DNA of 64,000 bases from Trichocoleus desertorum ATA4-8-CV12 (GTDB taxonomy: Bacteria > Cyanobacteriota > Cyanobacteriia > FACHB-46), in contig JAHHIL010000001.1 of assembly GCA_019358975.1 (NCBI GenBank), positions 124,001-188,000 of the forward strand, given 5' to 3'. The notes beneath the pieces are model-generated. The model did no database searches. It had not been told where the DNA came from and saw only the letters and a program-made list of their open reading frames with translations. Below are positions 18,548 to 28,352 of the stretch, in pieces (positions within the stretch are counted from its first letter, which is position 1; each line of letters opens with the position of its first letter). The position numbers and the translations under genes are program-made.

Positions 18548-21500
18548 TGCAAGCTCCGCAATCCAAGGGCTTTAGCGTCAGCGCGATCGCCATTCGACAG
18601 CATATTGGCACGTTAATGCTGACCCTGGCCGTGATTGTCGTCGGAATTTTCTTTCTGACGACGCTGCAAGTCGATCTGTTACCCTCCATCACTTATCCCC
18701 GAATTGGGGTACGGGTCGATGCCCCGGGAGTCTCCCCAGAAGTGGCAGTAGATGAAGTCACCAAGCCGCTGGAGGAAGCACTCTCCGCCACCGAGGGAGT
18801 GGTGCAAGTTTATTCCCAAACTCGCGAAGGTCAGGTGAGTTTAGATCTGTTCTTTCAACCGGGCGGCAATATTGACCAAGCCTTGAATGATGCTACTGCT
18901 GCTTTTAACCGGGCTAGGGGTCGTTTGCCAGAAACGATTGAAGAACCACGTCTCTTCAAAGCTGACCCTTCGCAATTACCTGTGTATGAGTTTGCGCTGA
19001 CTTCGCCTTCCCGTGAAAGTGTGGATTTGCGCGTGTTTGCGGATGAAGAGTTAGCTCGTGAGTTAGGCGTTGTCCCTGGAGTCGCTTCCGTCGATGTCTC
19101 CGGTGGTGTAGCCGAAGAAGTGAGAGTTAACATCGACCTCAACCGTCTCCAAGCTTCTGGCGTAGGACTGACCGATGTGCTGGATGCTCTGCGCGATCGC
19201 AACGTGGATGTGGCTGGAGGCCGCATTCTTGGCTCTAGTGTAGAACCACTAACCCGTACCGTAGGCCGATTCCGCGACGCTAATGAAATTGCCAATCTGT
19301 CGTTTGAGACCAGAGGAACCAGCTCAGCCACTAGCCAAGACACCAGTAATGGAGCTACAGCATCTGGGAGCAGCAGCACTACAGCCTCCTCCACCCCTGC
19401 TCTCACAAGTCGGGTTTACCTGCGAGACTTTGCCGAAGTCATTGACGGAAATGAAGAACAGCGGGTGTTTGTGGCTCTGAATGGTCAACCTGCCGTTAAA
19501 GTCAGTGTGCAAAAGCAACCCGATGCTAATAGCATCACAGTTGTAGATGGAGTCAAAAAAAGGTTGGATGAACTCAAGCAATCTGGCTTAATTCCAGAAG
19601 ATCTAGAGATCCGTCCAACCTTGGATGAGTCGCGCTTTATTCGTAACTCCATTTCTAATGTCACCAGTTCCGGGTTGATTGGGGCAGGTTTGGCCGCGAT
19701 CGCCGTCTTGTTATTTCTAGGGTCTCTCCGCCAAACCTTGATCATTGTGCTGGCTATTCCTTTAGCAACTCTAGCCGCCATTATTCTGATGCGGTTGTTT
19801 GGCTTGTCGCTCAACGTCTTTAGTTTGGGTGGTCTTGCCCTGGGCGTGGGCATCGTGGTCGACAACTCGATTGTGATGCTAGAAACCATTGCCGAGGGCG
19901 CAGGCATGACACCAGGTAAAGCAGCTAGCGCCCCGATAAGCACAGAACAACTGCTTGACCAATCCGAGCAAAGTAGCCGTGAGGTTGAGTCCGCTCTCAT
20001 TGCCTCCACTAGCACCAACCTGGTAGCCGTCTTGCCCTTTCTCCTGATTGGTGGGTTTGTTTCGCTACTGTTTAACGAACTGATTTTGACGATTAGTTTT
20101 GCCGTAGCTGCTTCCATTTTGGTGGCTGTAACGGTTGTGCCTGCCTTGACTTCCCGTTTGCTTGCAGTGCGCTGGTCGAGCGGCGTGAATCGGTTTTGGC
20201 TGCTGCGGCAGTTCAATCAGCGGTTTGAGGCTGCCACTTATGGATATGGTCGGTTCTTAACTCGCGTTTTGCAGCATCGCTTTTGGGTCGTAGCCGCGAC
20301 AGTTGTGATTCTCGGTGGCAGTAGTTGGCTGATGGCAGGTCAAATTCCCCAAGAAATTCTGCCTCGCATCAACACCGGACAAGCCAACTTATTTGCTCAG
20401 TTTCCACCAGGTACCCCCTTAGAAACGAGCCAGAAGGTGATGGAGCGGGTGGATCAAATTTTGGCTCAACAACCGGAAACCGATTATGCGTTTACAACAG
20501 TCGGTGGTTCTCTCTTTGGCAACAGCACCAATGCTAATCCCTTGCGGGCTACTAGCACTGTGACCCTCAAGTCGGGAAGCGATGTAGAAGCTTACGTTGA
20601 GCGAGTGACCAAAGAGTTCGACAAGTTGAACTTAGCAGGCATCCGGTTGCGCCTCAGCCCTGGTCAAGTGCGAGGCATTGTCTTGACCAATTCGCCAGTC
20701 CGGGGGGCAGAAATTGATGTCATGCTGCAAGGTGTGAACACGCAGCAACTTAGCCAAGCAGGACGACAAATCTTGCAAACCCTAGACGATCGCGTCACGC
20801 TAGCCAGTTTTCGACCCGATGCGGATGAACGCCAGCCAGAAGTACAGATTCGGCCAGATTGGGAACGCCTTGCGACTGTGGGTTTAACCACTCAAGACAT
20901 CGGTGACACTATTCAAACTGCAATCGAAGGCTCAGTGCCCACCCAACTTCAGCGAGGCAATCGCTTAGTGGATGTGCGAGTGGAGCTTGATCAAGATTCT
21001 ATTCGTCAACCTTCTGAGTTGGCCCAACTCCCCTTGTTTGTCGAGGACAACCGCCGGATTCAGCTCGGTGATGTGGCTCGAATTGAAGAAGGCCAAGCAC
21101 CAGGTGAAATTCAGCGGATTAACCAGAGACAAGTGTTCATCATTGCTGGCAGTTTGAACGAGGGAGCCAGCTTAGGCGAGGCTCTAGAGCAAGTTGATAG
21201 TGTTCTCTCTGAGATCGAGCTGCCTGAGGGAGTGACCGTGTTGCCTAGCTCTGCTGCTGAGTCGAGCCGACAGTTGCAAGATTCACTCAAGGTTTTGGGT
21301 GGCCTAGCTGCGTTTCTCGTCTTCGTCGTGATGGCAGTGCAATATAACTCCCTGATTGACCCGTTGGTAATTATGCTGACCGTGCCCTTGGCGTTAGCAG
21401 GTGGCATCCTGGGTCTATTTGTTACTAAGACTGCAATCGGGGCGACAGTCCTTGTGGGTGCTGTGCTGTTGGTGGGGATTGTGGTCAACAACGCCATCAT

Positions 21501-21852
21501 CATGGTGGAACTCGCCAATCAAATTTTGGAGCGAGAAGGCTGCGATCGCAAAACCGCGATTCTCAAAGCCGCGCCTCAACGGTTACGCCCAGTCCTGATG
21601 ACCACCATCACCACCGTTTTAGGTTTATTTCCCTTGGCATTAGGCATTGGCGAAGGATCAGAGTTTTTACAACCGCTCGGCATCGTCGTTTTTTCTGGCC
21701 TATCCCTCGCCACTGTACTAACGCTGTTTATCATCCCCTGCTTCTACACCTTGCTCCACGATTGGCACGGTGGCTTAGGGCGCAAACGACGAGTGGTTCC
21801 TCAACCTGTTCCTGTAGAAGTGCCTGCTCCCACGGTCTCTGGTCGGCGCTAA
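18547..21852 (+). CDS. RND efflux pump, inner-membrane permease (AcrB/MdtB type)
   Basis: The protein has 1,101 residues, near the usual 1,020-1,100. It has the RND architecture of 12 membrane helices, with large periplasmic loops after helices 1 and 7. Helix 1 is followed by LQVDLLPSITYPRIGVRVDAPG. Helix 4 carries the proton-relay signature GGLALGVGIVVDNSIVMLE (two helix acidic residues reduced to one Asp plus a later Glu, as in MdtB/C-like pumps). The C-terminal half repeats it as GAVLLVGIVVNNAIIMVE. It is drug or lipid efflux type rather than heavy-metal CusA type, since no Met-cluster is evident. A Ser/Thr-rich insertion lies at about 255-280. Confidence 0.93.
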   Translation: MQAPQSKGFSVSAIAIRQHIGTLMLTLAVIVVGIFFLTTLQVDLLPSITYPRIGVRVDAPGVSPEVAVDEVTKPLEEALSATEGVVQVYSQTREGQVSLDLFFQPGGNIDQALNDATAAFNRARGRLPETIEEPRLFKADPSQLPVYEFALTSPSRESVDLRVFADEELARELGVVPGVASVDVSGGVAEEVRVNIDLNRLQASGVGLTDVLDALRDRNVDVAGGRILGSSVEPLTRTVGRFRDANEIANLSFETRGTSSATSQDTSNGATASGSSSTTASSTPALTSRVYLRDFAEVIDGNEEQRVFVALNGQPAVKVSVQKQPDANSITVVDGVKKRLDELKQSGLIPEDLEIRPTLDESRFIRNSISNVTSSGLIGAGLAAIAVLLFLGSLRQTLIIVLAIPLATLAAIILMRLFGLSLNVFSLGGLALGVGIVVDNSIVMLETIAEGAGMTPGKAASAPISTEQLLDQSEQSSREVESALIASTSTNLVAVLPFLLIGGFVSLLFNELILTISFAVAASILVAVTVVPALTSRLLAVRWSSGVNRFWLLRQFNQRFEAATYGYGRFLTRVLQHRFWVVAATVVILGGSSWLMAGQIPQEILPRINTGQANLFAQFPPGTPLETSQKVMERVDQILAQQPETDYAFTTVGGSLFGNSTNANPLRATSTVTLKSGSDVEAYVERVTKEFDKLNLAGIRLRLSPGQVRGIVLTNSPVRGAEIDVMLQGVNTQQLSQAGRQILQTLDDRVTLASFRPDADERQPEVQIRPDWERLATVGLTTQDIGDTIQTAIEGSVPTQLQRGNRLVDVRVELDQDSIRQPSELAQLPLFVEDNRRIQLGDVARIEEGQAPGEIQRINQRQVFIIAGSLNEGASLGEALEQVDSVLSEIELPEGVTVLPSSAAESSRQLQDSLKVLGGLAAFLVFVVMAVQYNSLIDPLVIMLTVPLALAGGILGLFVTKTAIGATVLVGAVLLVGIVVNNAIIMVELANQILEREGCDRKTAILKAAPQRLRPVLMTTITTVLGLFPLALGIGEGSEFLQPLGIVVFSGLSLATVLTLFIIPCFYTLLHDWHGGLGRKRRVVPQPVPVEVPAPTVSGRR

Positions 21853-21923
21853 AAGCTAACTCTCGGTAGAAGCGGCAACGGCAGGCGATCGCTATCCTGG
21901 GACTAGCGTTTCCCAAAGTTTCT

Positions 21924-22343
21924 ATGCCCTCTGCCCCGCAATCGCGCGATCGCCGCAAAGAAATCCTTCGGGGCATCTTTGCGGTTTGTCTGATCATGGT
22001 TGGTATCAGCCACTTCCTAGTACCAGAGCAATACGCCCGCATCGTCCCCCCACCCTTTCCTCCCTTTGCCTCCGTCTACATTAGTGGCGTCTTCGAGATC
22101 CTCGGTGGGATTGGCTTATTGATTCCCTTCGTCAGCGTGGCAGCAGCTTGGGGCCTAATTTCTTTGTTTATCGCTGTGTTTCCGGCCAACATCTACATGG
22201 CCCTGCACAACATCAAGCTCGATGGGATTCCGCAAAACCAAGCTCTCTACTGGGCCAGACTTCCCCTCCAGGCCGTACTCATTGCTTGGGCTTACTGGTA
22301 CACCCGCAACCCAGAAGCCCAACCCGGAGCCGAAAAATCGTAG
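21924..22343 (+). CDS. DoxX-like membrane protein
   Basis: The 139-residue protein has four predicted membrane helices and the motif GISHFLVPEQYARIVPPPFPP, followed by SGVFEILGGIGLLIPF, typical of the DoxX/DoxD-like family. Members are small integral membrane proteins, some linked to quinone or thiol redox systems; no specific role can be given here. The gene starts 71 bases after the RND pump in the same direction. It is followed by a family A repeat. Confidence 0.8.
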   Translation: MPSAPQSRDRRKEILRGIFAVCLIMVGISHFLVPEQYARIVPPPFPPFASVYISGVFEILGGIGLLIPFVSVAAAWGLISLFIAVFPANIYMALHNIKLDGIPQNQALYWARLPLQAVLIAWAYWYTRNPEAQPGAEKS

Positions 22344-22448
22344 CTCAAACTAGCTTCCTCACCCAGCAAAGATGATGGACTTAACCCCAGCTTCTCCCCT
22401 ATTAAGGAAGGTAGGCTGATCGACTAGAAAAAGAAAGTTAATCATTTT

Positions 22449-22510
22449 TTGGAGGGGGCCTGGGGGACGCAACCGTCCCTCAGCGGGGGTTTGGGGGCGA
22501 GTGCCCCCAA
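22449..22510 (+). repeat. family A double-hairpin repeat, copy 2
   Basis: The first hairpin is built on GGGGGAC/GTCCCTC around GCAACC. The second is TTGGGGGC (22491-22498) / GCCCCCAA (22503-22510) with a GAGT loop. It lies 105 bases after the DoxX-like gene, between it and a convergent gene. Confidence 0.8.
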
Positions 22511-22532
22511 TGCTCGATTCTTACCCAAAGAT

Positions 22533-22901
22533 TCAGCGCTGATCGTAACGCTTCCAATAATGGTGATAGCGAATTACCTGATCCGTACTCGTCTCAAACG
22601 GATAAGCCCCACCCAAAATCCGAATTTTAGAACACCCGAACAAGCCTTGTAACCGCGTCGAGATCGGCAGCAAACTATTCATCACCTGCGATCGCACATT
22701 GCTACTCGTGCAAGTAATAATTAGCTCCACCCCTCGCTCTAGCGGTACCAGTTGCCAATCACAAAAACTAAAGAGCGAGTTGAGCGTACGGCTGAACGAA
22801 CTAGAAAAACGTTGATACCGAGCCACTGCCTGACTCAACTGCTGAGCGATCGCAGTATCGGTACTCCCAGAGTGAGGCTGATCATCTGGTTGTGTATTCA
22901 T
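22533..22901 (-). CDS. hypothetical protein
   Basis: The protein has 122 residues from the ATG at 22901. The frame extends to 23054, but those upstream residues are basic and read like untranslated leader. The protein is soluble with paired helices (AIAQQLSQAVARYQRFSSSFSRTLNSLF) and two cysteines near the middle (SFCDWQLVPLERGVELIITCTS). I do not recognise the family. It is convergent with the DoxX-like gene, with a family A repeat between them. Confidence 0.6.
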   Translation of the reverse strand: MNTQPDDQPHSGSTDTAIAQQLSQAVARYQRFSSSFSRTLNSLFSFCDWQLVPLERGVELIITCTSSNVRSQVMNSLLPISTRLQGLFGCSKIRILGGAYPFETSTDQVIRYHHYWKRYDQR

Positions 22902-23224
22902 TCTTACCGTATGTGAAGTCGCGAACTTGGATTTAGTATTCTTAAGCGATTTTCGGATTCCCACAAGTCGGTTTTTACGGGTTATTGCGGTCATTGGGAA
23001 TTTTTGCCAAGTTGCGATCGCTAGTGCTTTTATAGACATTCGTATTACTGACAACTAACTTTAGCAATTAAACAACTTCACTCTTATTCCCAACATTTCC
23101 TCAATCCAATAGGAGTAAAGCAAGCTCATGCGGTTGGATGACCACACCGTAGGAGGTGACAGCAGTGCTGCCAAAGCTAATTTGAGATCAATCAAGCCCT
23201 TACTCAAGCAGCAGGAATTGCATC
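22902..23224. other. intergenic region with possible 49-codon upstream ORF
   Basis: Divergent promoters for the 22533-22901 gene and the peptidoglycan-binding gene should lie here. An ATG at 23128 preceded by AGGAG opens a 49-codon frame that stops at 23275-23277, inside the next gene in a different frame. It may be a leader peptide or chance. Confidence 0.3.
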
Positions 23225-23662
23225 ATGGCTTACTCTCTAACTCAAATCAAAGAAGTTTTGGATGGATTGGGATATAACCTAGGCCCCAACGGCATCAACG
23301 GCAACTACGATGCCACCTTAGATATCTACACTCAGGCAGCATTACGTGAATTTCAGGCTCAATATGGCCTGTCCAGCACAGGTAGATTAGATGCCGCAAC
23401 GGAAATTAAAGCTGAACAAATCGTGAAAAATCTTCAGTACAGCTTGAATTTAACCGTCAATGCCAAGCTGCCTGTGAGTGCGTTCTATGGCCCTCTGACT
23501 CTGCGAGCCATGAAGACCTTCCAACAAACCTATAGCTTGCCAGCAACTGGAATTGCTAATTTAACCGTTCGCAAAAAGCTGGACGAAGAAGCTAAAAAGC
23601 GTCTGCCTCGTGGCGCAGATTTTAACCCTCCTCAAGAGGAAGTACTACAACCAGTAGTTTAA
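23225..23662 (+). CDS. peptidoglycan-binding domain protein
   Basis: A 145-residue protein with two PG_binding_1 repeats. The first is about 3-65 (LTQIKEVLDGLGYNLGPNGINGNYD, then TQAALREFQAQYGLSSTGRLD) and the second about 70-130 (FYGPLTLRAMKTFQQTYSLPATGIANL). These three-helix modules bind cell-wall glycan. There is no signal peptide at this start and no catalytic domain, so either export is non-classical or the protein acts inside the cell; family members without signals are common in cyanobacteria. A strong terminator follows 45 bases after the stop. Confidence 0.88.
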   Translation: MAYSLTQIKEVLDGLGYNLGPNGINGNYDATLDIYTQAALREFQAQYGLSSTGRLDAATEIKAEQIVKNLQYSLNLTVNAKLPVSAFYGPLTLRAMKTFQQTYSLPATGIANLTVRKKLDEEAKKRLPRGADFNPPQEEVLQPVV

Positions 23663-23707
23663 GTAGCTGCTTAAGCTAAATCATTGTGACAAACTTCTTG
23701 CTCTCAT

Positions 23708-23729
23708 CCCCCTACTCAGGGGGTTTTTT
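23708..23729 (+). terminator. intrinsic terminator
   Basis: Stem CCCCCT (23708-23713) / AGGGGG (23718-23723) has a 4-base ACTC loop and is followed by six Ts. It ends the peptidoglycan-binding gene and separates it from the convergent HAD gene. Confidence 0.88.
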
Positions 23730-23747
23730 GCGTTTTTAGCTTTTCTA

Positions 23748-24431
23748 CTAGGTCATTGTCTGAGCAGAAACAGGCTGCACCATCTGATTCACAGCACTCA
23801 ACAAGTCATTGGCAACCACATCTGGCTTAGGATAAACGCTCAAGTAATCTCCCTCTTGCTGAGTGATAAAAGCCGTTTTGTAACCAGCTCGGGCAGCCCC
23901 TGCAATATCCCAAGCGTGAGCTGCAATCATCCAAGCCTCCCCTACAATTGCTTGGCGAGGCAAATCATAAACTTTCGGATGCGGTTTGGTTTTTTGGATG
24001 GCATCACAAGAGAAAACGTTAGCAAAATATTCTGAGCTACCTGCTTGCTCCAAGAGTTTGCGGGTAGAATCCTCACTGCCATTGGTTAAAGCAATGAGTT
24101 GCCAACCCGCCTGAGCTAGTTTCTGAAAAGCTTCTAGGGCATCTGGTTGTAGTTCTAGTTGAGAGAAAGCGGCGATCGCCTGAGCTTGTTGATCTGCATT
24201 TGCCTCAACCCCCAGTAGCTTCAGCGTTCTAGGCAGTTCTGCTTCTAGCACTTGTTTGAGTGGGCAGTACCCTCCTGCATGCGAAAGAGCAAAGGCGTCC
24301 CTCAGAGTTTGAGCAAACCACAGTTCTAGCGCTTGAGGCGGTGCCCCCATTTCTATTAATTGCTGACGGGGTTGCTCCAAGCTGAAGCAGGTGCCAATGA
24401 TGTCGAAGATAGCAGTGCCTATAGGTGCCAT
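23748..24431 (-). CDS. HAD-superfamily hydrolase, haloacid dehalogenase type II-like
   Basis: The 227-residue protein has the HAD motifs in order. Motif I is AIFDIIGT with nucleophile Asp10; motif II is LIALTNGS. The motif III region has KTKPHPKVYDL, and motif IV is MIAAHAWDIAGAARAGYKTAFI. The cap is inserted between motifs I and II, as in L-2-haloacid dehalogenases. The acid-base Asp of phosphatase-type HADs (DxD) is replaced by Ile (D-I-I), which fits the dehalogenase branch rather than phosphatases. The actual substrate is unknown. It is divergent from ilvC. Confidence 0.82.
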   Translation of the reverse strand: MAPIGTAIFDIIGTCFSLEQPRQQLIEMGAPPQALELWFAQTLRDAFALSHAGGYCPLKQVLEAELPRTLKLLGVEANADQQAQAIAAFSQLELQPDALEAFQKLAQAGWQLIALTNGSEDSTRKLLEQAGSSEYFANVFSCDAIQKTKPHPKVYDLPRQAIVGEAWMIAAHAWDIAGAARAGYKTAFITQQEGDYLSVYPKPDVVANDLLSAVNQMVQPVSAQTMT

Positions 24432-24557
24432 ACGATAAAAAGACTCTGGAAGTTGGCTGTATTCTCATCGGGATTTTCTGCTTCAGCCTCAATACAAGGT
24501 TAGAAAAATCGTACTTCTAGCCGTTCAATTATTTTTTTAATAACGAGTTTCGTTTAA

Positions 24558-25649
<1,092 letters not shown>

Positions 25650-25662
25650 TTGCAGAAAGAGT

Positions 25663-25726
25663 TTGGGGGCGTTTGCCCCCAAGCCCCCATTGAGGGACGC
25701 AACCGTCCCTCAAACTCCCTCCAAAA
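25663..25726 (-). repeat. family A double-hairpin repeat, copy 3
   Basis: Perfect hairpins TTGGGGGC/GCCCCCAA (25663-25670, 25675-25682) and TGAGGGAC/GTCCCTCA (25691-25698, 25705-25712). It starts 13 bases after ilvC, so it may double as the ilvC terminator. Confidence 0.82.
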
Positions 25727-25783
25727 GGGTTTGGTTTGCTTTGTTTTAGCTTTTTTCTTTTTTTTATAGATCGGCCTTAGAGG

Positions 25784-26002
25784 TTAGGGAGTGTCTTGTT
25801 CTTGTTCTAAGGCCTTTTCGGTGCGTTGGTAGGGTTTGGTTTTAGGTCGCCAGGAAGGAAATATACCTGCGATCGCGGAGTTCAGAGCAGTACGGGTGCT
25901 GAGGCTGGCTCCACTCAGAGGTTGGGGCAGAAAGCTGTCGCCTAGCGCTACGAATAAAATGGCGACTAGCAAAATGAAGGGGATTGGCAGTTTGCGAAAC
26001 AT
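25784..26002 (-). CDS. small conserved membrane protein
   Basis: A 72-residue protein. One hydrophobic N-terminal segment (LPIPFILLVAILFVALGDSFLP) could be a membrane anchor or uncleaved signal. It is followed by a polar region with FPSWRPKTKPYQRTEKALEQ, a motif I have seen in small proteins of unknown function from cyanobacteria. It is convergent with ilvC and lies upstream of nothing obvious. The size and composition are consistent with a real gene; no function can be given. Confidence 0.6.
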   Translation of the reverse strand: MFRKLPIPFILLVAILFVALGDSFLPQPLSGASLSTRTALNSAIAGIFPSWRPKTKPYQRTEKALEQEQDTP

Positions 26003-26129
26003 AGCGGAACTTACCTAAAGGGAACTGGCATCCTCAGTTTCAGTTTTCCCTTAAACTTCAAGTCATCCGTCTAATTGAAGGTAGCGCAATATTTATTTAA
26101 ATTAGTTGAGCTTGCTGAGCACTAGTGAA

Positions 26130-26849
26130 TTAGGCGGCTGCAACTTGGCCGAGTTCTTCGGGTTGTAAGTGGGAGTGCAGGACTTGACCGTCGCGGAACC
26201 AGACGATGCGTTTGGTGAGGCGGGCGACGTCGGGTTCGTGGGTGACGATGACGATGGTAATGCCACTGGTGTTGAGTTCGGTAAAGATGTCCATCACTTC
26301 TTTGGTGGTGCGGGTGTCGAGTGCGCCTGTTGGTTCATCGGCTAGGAGCAAAACGGGGCGATTGACGATCGCGCGGGCAATGGCGACTCGCTGTTGTTGT
26401 CCACCAGAAAGTTGGTTGGGTTTGTTGTTCATGCGGTTCCCTAGGCCCACTCGTTTCAGGGCTTCTGCGGCGCGATCGCGGCGTTCGTCGTTGGGAACAT
26501 TCGCGTAAACCATTGGCAGCATTACATTCTCTAAAGCGCTGAGCTGCTGTAGTAAATGGAATTGCTGGAAAACAAACCCAATCTTGCGATTGCGGATATG
26601 GGCCAGTTCTGAATCGTTAAGGCGGGAGACATCAACACCATCTAGGTAGTAACTGCCTGAGGTGGGGCGATCTAAGCAGCCAATCATGTTCATCATGGTG
26701 GATTTCCCGGAACCGGAAGCGCCCATGATGGAGCAATATTCTCCTTTTTCAATCACTAAGTCTACATCTGCCAAGGCTCGGACTTCGGTTTCGCCGGAGC
26801 CGTAGGTTTTCGCAATGTTTTCTAAGCGGATAATGACTGAGGTGGGCAT
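26130..26849 (-). CDS. ABC transporter ATP-binding protein (MacB/LolD type)
   Basis: The protein has 239 residues. Walker A is GASGSGKST, the Q-loop is FVFQQFHLL, the signature is LSGGQQQR and Walker B is VLLLADEPTGALD. The IGCLDRPTSGSYYLDGVDVSRL spacing is typical of the MacB/LolD/FtsE group, which drives mechanotransmission rather than ordinary transport. It lies 48 bases downstream of the permease gene on the same strand, so the two form one transporter operon. No adaptor (MacA/DevB) gene is adjacent. Confidence 0.92.
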   Translation of the reverse strand: MPTSVIIRLENIAKTYGSGETEVRALADVDLVIEKGEYCSIMGASGSGKSTMMNMIGCLDRPTSGSYYLDGVDVSRLNDSELAHIRNRKIGFVFQQFHLLQQLSALENVMLPMVYANVPNDERRDRAAEALKRVGLGNRMNNKPNQLSGGQQQRVAIARAIVNRPVLLLADEPTGALDTRTTKEVMDIFTELNTSGITIVIVTHEPDVARLTKRIVWFRDGQVLHSHLQPEELGQVAAA

Positions 26850-26897
26850 GGCGATCGCTCTTACAACTCCTTAAGCATTTTTCTTATGCACTTCTTT

Positions 26898-28115
26898 CTA
26901 TGCACTTCTCAATGCGACGATGGGGTCTAGCTTAGCGGCTTGACGCGCAGGCACAACTCCAAAGAACAAGCCGATACCACCCGAAACGCCCACTGCAACT
27001 AGAATCGCGACTGGGGAAACGCCCGCTTTCAAGGGAGTAACTGCACCGACCAGCCAAATGCCGCTGGTACCGATGAAGGTGCCGATCGCGCCTCCTAGAG
27101 CAGCTAGGATCACTGATTCAATCATGAACTGAATCAAGATATCTTGCTGGGTTGCGCCGATGGCTTTCCGCAGACCAATTTCATGGGTGCGTTCTCGCAC
27201 CGATACGAGCATGATATTCATGATGCCCACGCCACCCACAAAGAGAGAAATACCTGCGATCGCCGCCAGCATAATGGTTAAGGCCCCGGTGACATTGCCC
27301 ACTACCTTGAGTGCGTCTTTCTGCGTTTGCACCGTAAAGTCGTCATCCCCGGTGATTTTATGTCGCAATCTCAGCAGATTGGTGATCTGGAACTGGGCGG
27401 CTTCCACACTTTTCTCGTTTTTGGCCGAGGCAACAATGAAGGTTAAGTCAATGCCGTAGGGAGAGGTACGCCCCACAATGCGGCTGGACATGGTGGTCAG
27501 CGGAATATAAAGTGTGTCGTCTTGGTTGTTGCCCAGAAAGGCTCCTTTCGCTTCCATGACCCCAACGACTTGAAAGCTGACATTTTTAATCCGAATCTGT
27601 TTGCCCACGGGCTCTTCGCTGCCAAACAGTTTTTCGGCGATTTCTGCGCCAAGCGCAACGACTTGATTGTTACGTTCTAAATCTAGCTCGCTAATAAATC
27701 GTCCTTGCGCCACATTAAAGTCACGAGCGGTAAGAAACTCTGGTGTCGTGCCAATAATGATGGAGTTGGTGTTCTTATTCAGATAAGTGACTAACTGCTG
27801 GCTGTTAATTTGCGGAGCAACGGCATTGACAGAAGGCACTTGAGTCGCGATCGCTCTGGCATCAGCAAGAACTAGCGTTTTGGGAACTTCAAAGGTGGAG
27901 CGCTGGGCTTCTCTCGACCCAGGCACAATGAACAGCACGTTCGGCCCTAAGGATTCAAACTGCTCGGCAGCGTACTTCTGGGCTCCTTGCCCGATGCCTA
28001 CCATTGCAATCACAGAAGCGTTGCCGATAATGATACCGAGCATAGTCAGGCTACTCCGCAGTTTGTTGGCAGTAAGGGTAGTAACGGCCATCTTGACGCT
28101 TTCTAGCGAATCCAT
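26898..28115 (-). CDS. ABC transporter permease (MacB type)
   Basis: A 405-residue protein with the MacB/FtsX plan. One membrane helix lies near the N-terminus (LTMLGIIIGNASVIAMVGIG) and a periplasmic MacB core occupies about 55-260. Three helices follow (IMLAAIAGISLFVGGVGIMNIML, then VILAALGGAIGTFIG, then VAVGVSGGIGLFFG), with the ERTHEIGLRKAIGAT coupling motif. With the ATPase encoded next it should extrude a peptide, lipid or lipoprotein-like substrate. DevC-type permeases are related, but no DevB partner is present. Confidence 0.9.
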   Translation of the reverse strand: MDSLESVKMAVTTLTANKLRSSLTMLGIIIGNASVIAMVGIGQGAQKYAAEQFESLGPNVLFIVPGSREAQRSTFEVPKTLVLADARAIATQVPSVNAVAPQINSQQLVTYLNKNTNSIIIGTTPEFLTARDFNVAQGRFISELDLERNNQVVALGAEIAEKLFGSEEPVGKQIRIKNVSFQVVGVMEAKGAFLGNNQDDTLYIPLTTMSSRIVGRTSPYGIDLTFIVASAKNEKSVEAAQFQITNLLRLRHKITGDDDFTVQTQKDALKVVGNVTGALTIMLAAIAGISLFVGGVGIMNIMLVSVRERTHEIGLRKAIGATQQDILIQFMIESVILAALGGAIGTFIGTSGIWLVGAVTPLKAGVSPVAILVAVGVSGGIGLFFGVVPARQAAKLDPIVALRSA

Positions 28116-28217
28116 GCTGTGACCTCACAAAGGGCTTAGTAGAACTTGAGCTGACTACAACTTCACCCTAGCGTACAGTTGAGAATTTTTGTCTAGGCAC
28201 AGCCTAGAACCGAAGCC

Positions 28218-28295
28218 CTTGGAGGCACCTGCCCTTAAATCCCCATTGAGGCCCCCACTGAGGGACGGTTGCATCCCCCAGACCTGCGCCAAAAA
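28218..28295 (-). repeat. family A repeat, copy 4, diverged
   Basis: A degraded copy with GAGGCACCTGCCCTTAAA and a GGGAC/ATCCC pair around GGTTGC, plus an inner partial duplication (CCATTGAGG / CCACTGAGG). It lies between the divergent starts of the ABC permease and msrB, unlike the other copies, which sit at gene ends. Confidence 0.65.
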
Positions 28296-28352
28296 GTTGC
28301 AACTTAGGGTTGGCTGACGACTCAGCTGCTTTGCAAACTTCATAATGGATAA

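Noticed and set aside
19485-20216. 243-codon minus-strand frame inside the RND pump gene
   Set aside because: It lies wholly antisense to a well-supported pump gene with all family motifs; its Arg/Ser/Thr-rich, low-hydrophobic sequence is typical of a shadow frame.
22449-22652. 67-codon plus-strand frame
   Set aside because: It starts within the family A repeat and reads antisense into the 22533-22901 gene; the sequence is repeat-derived.
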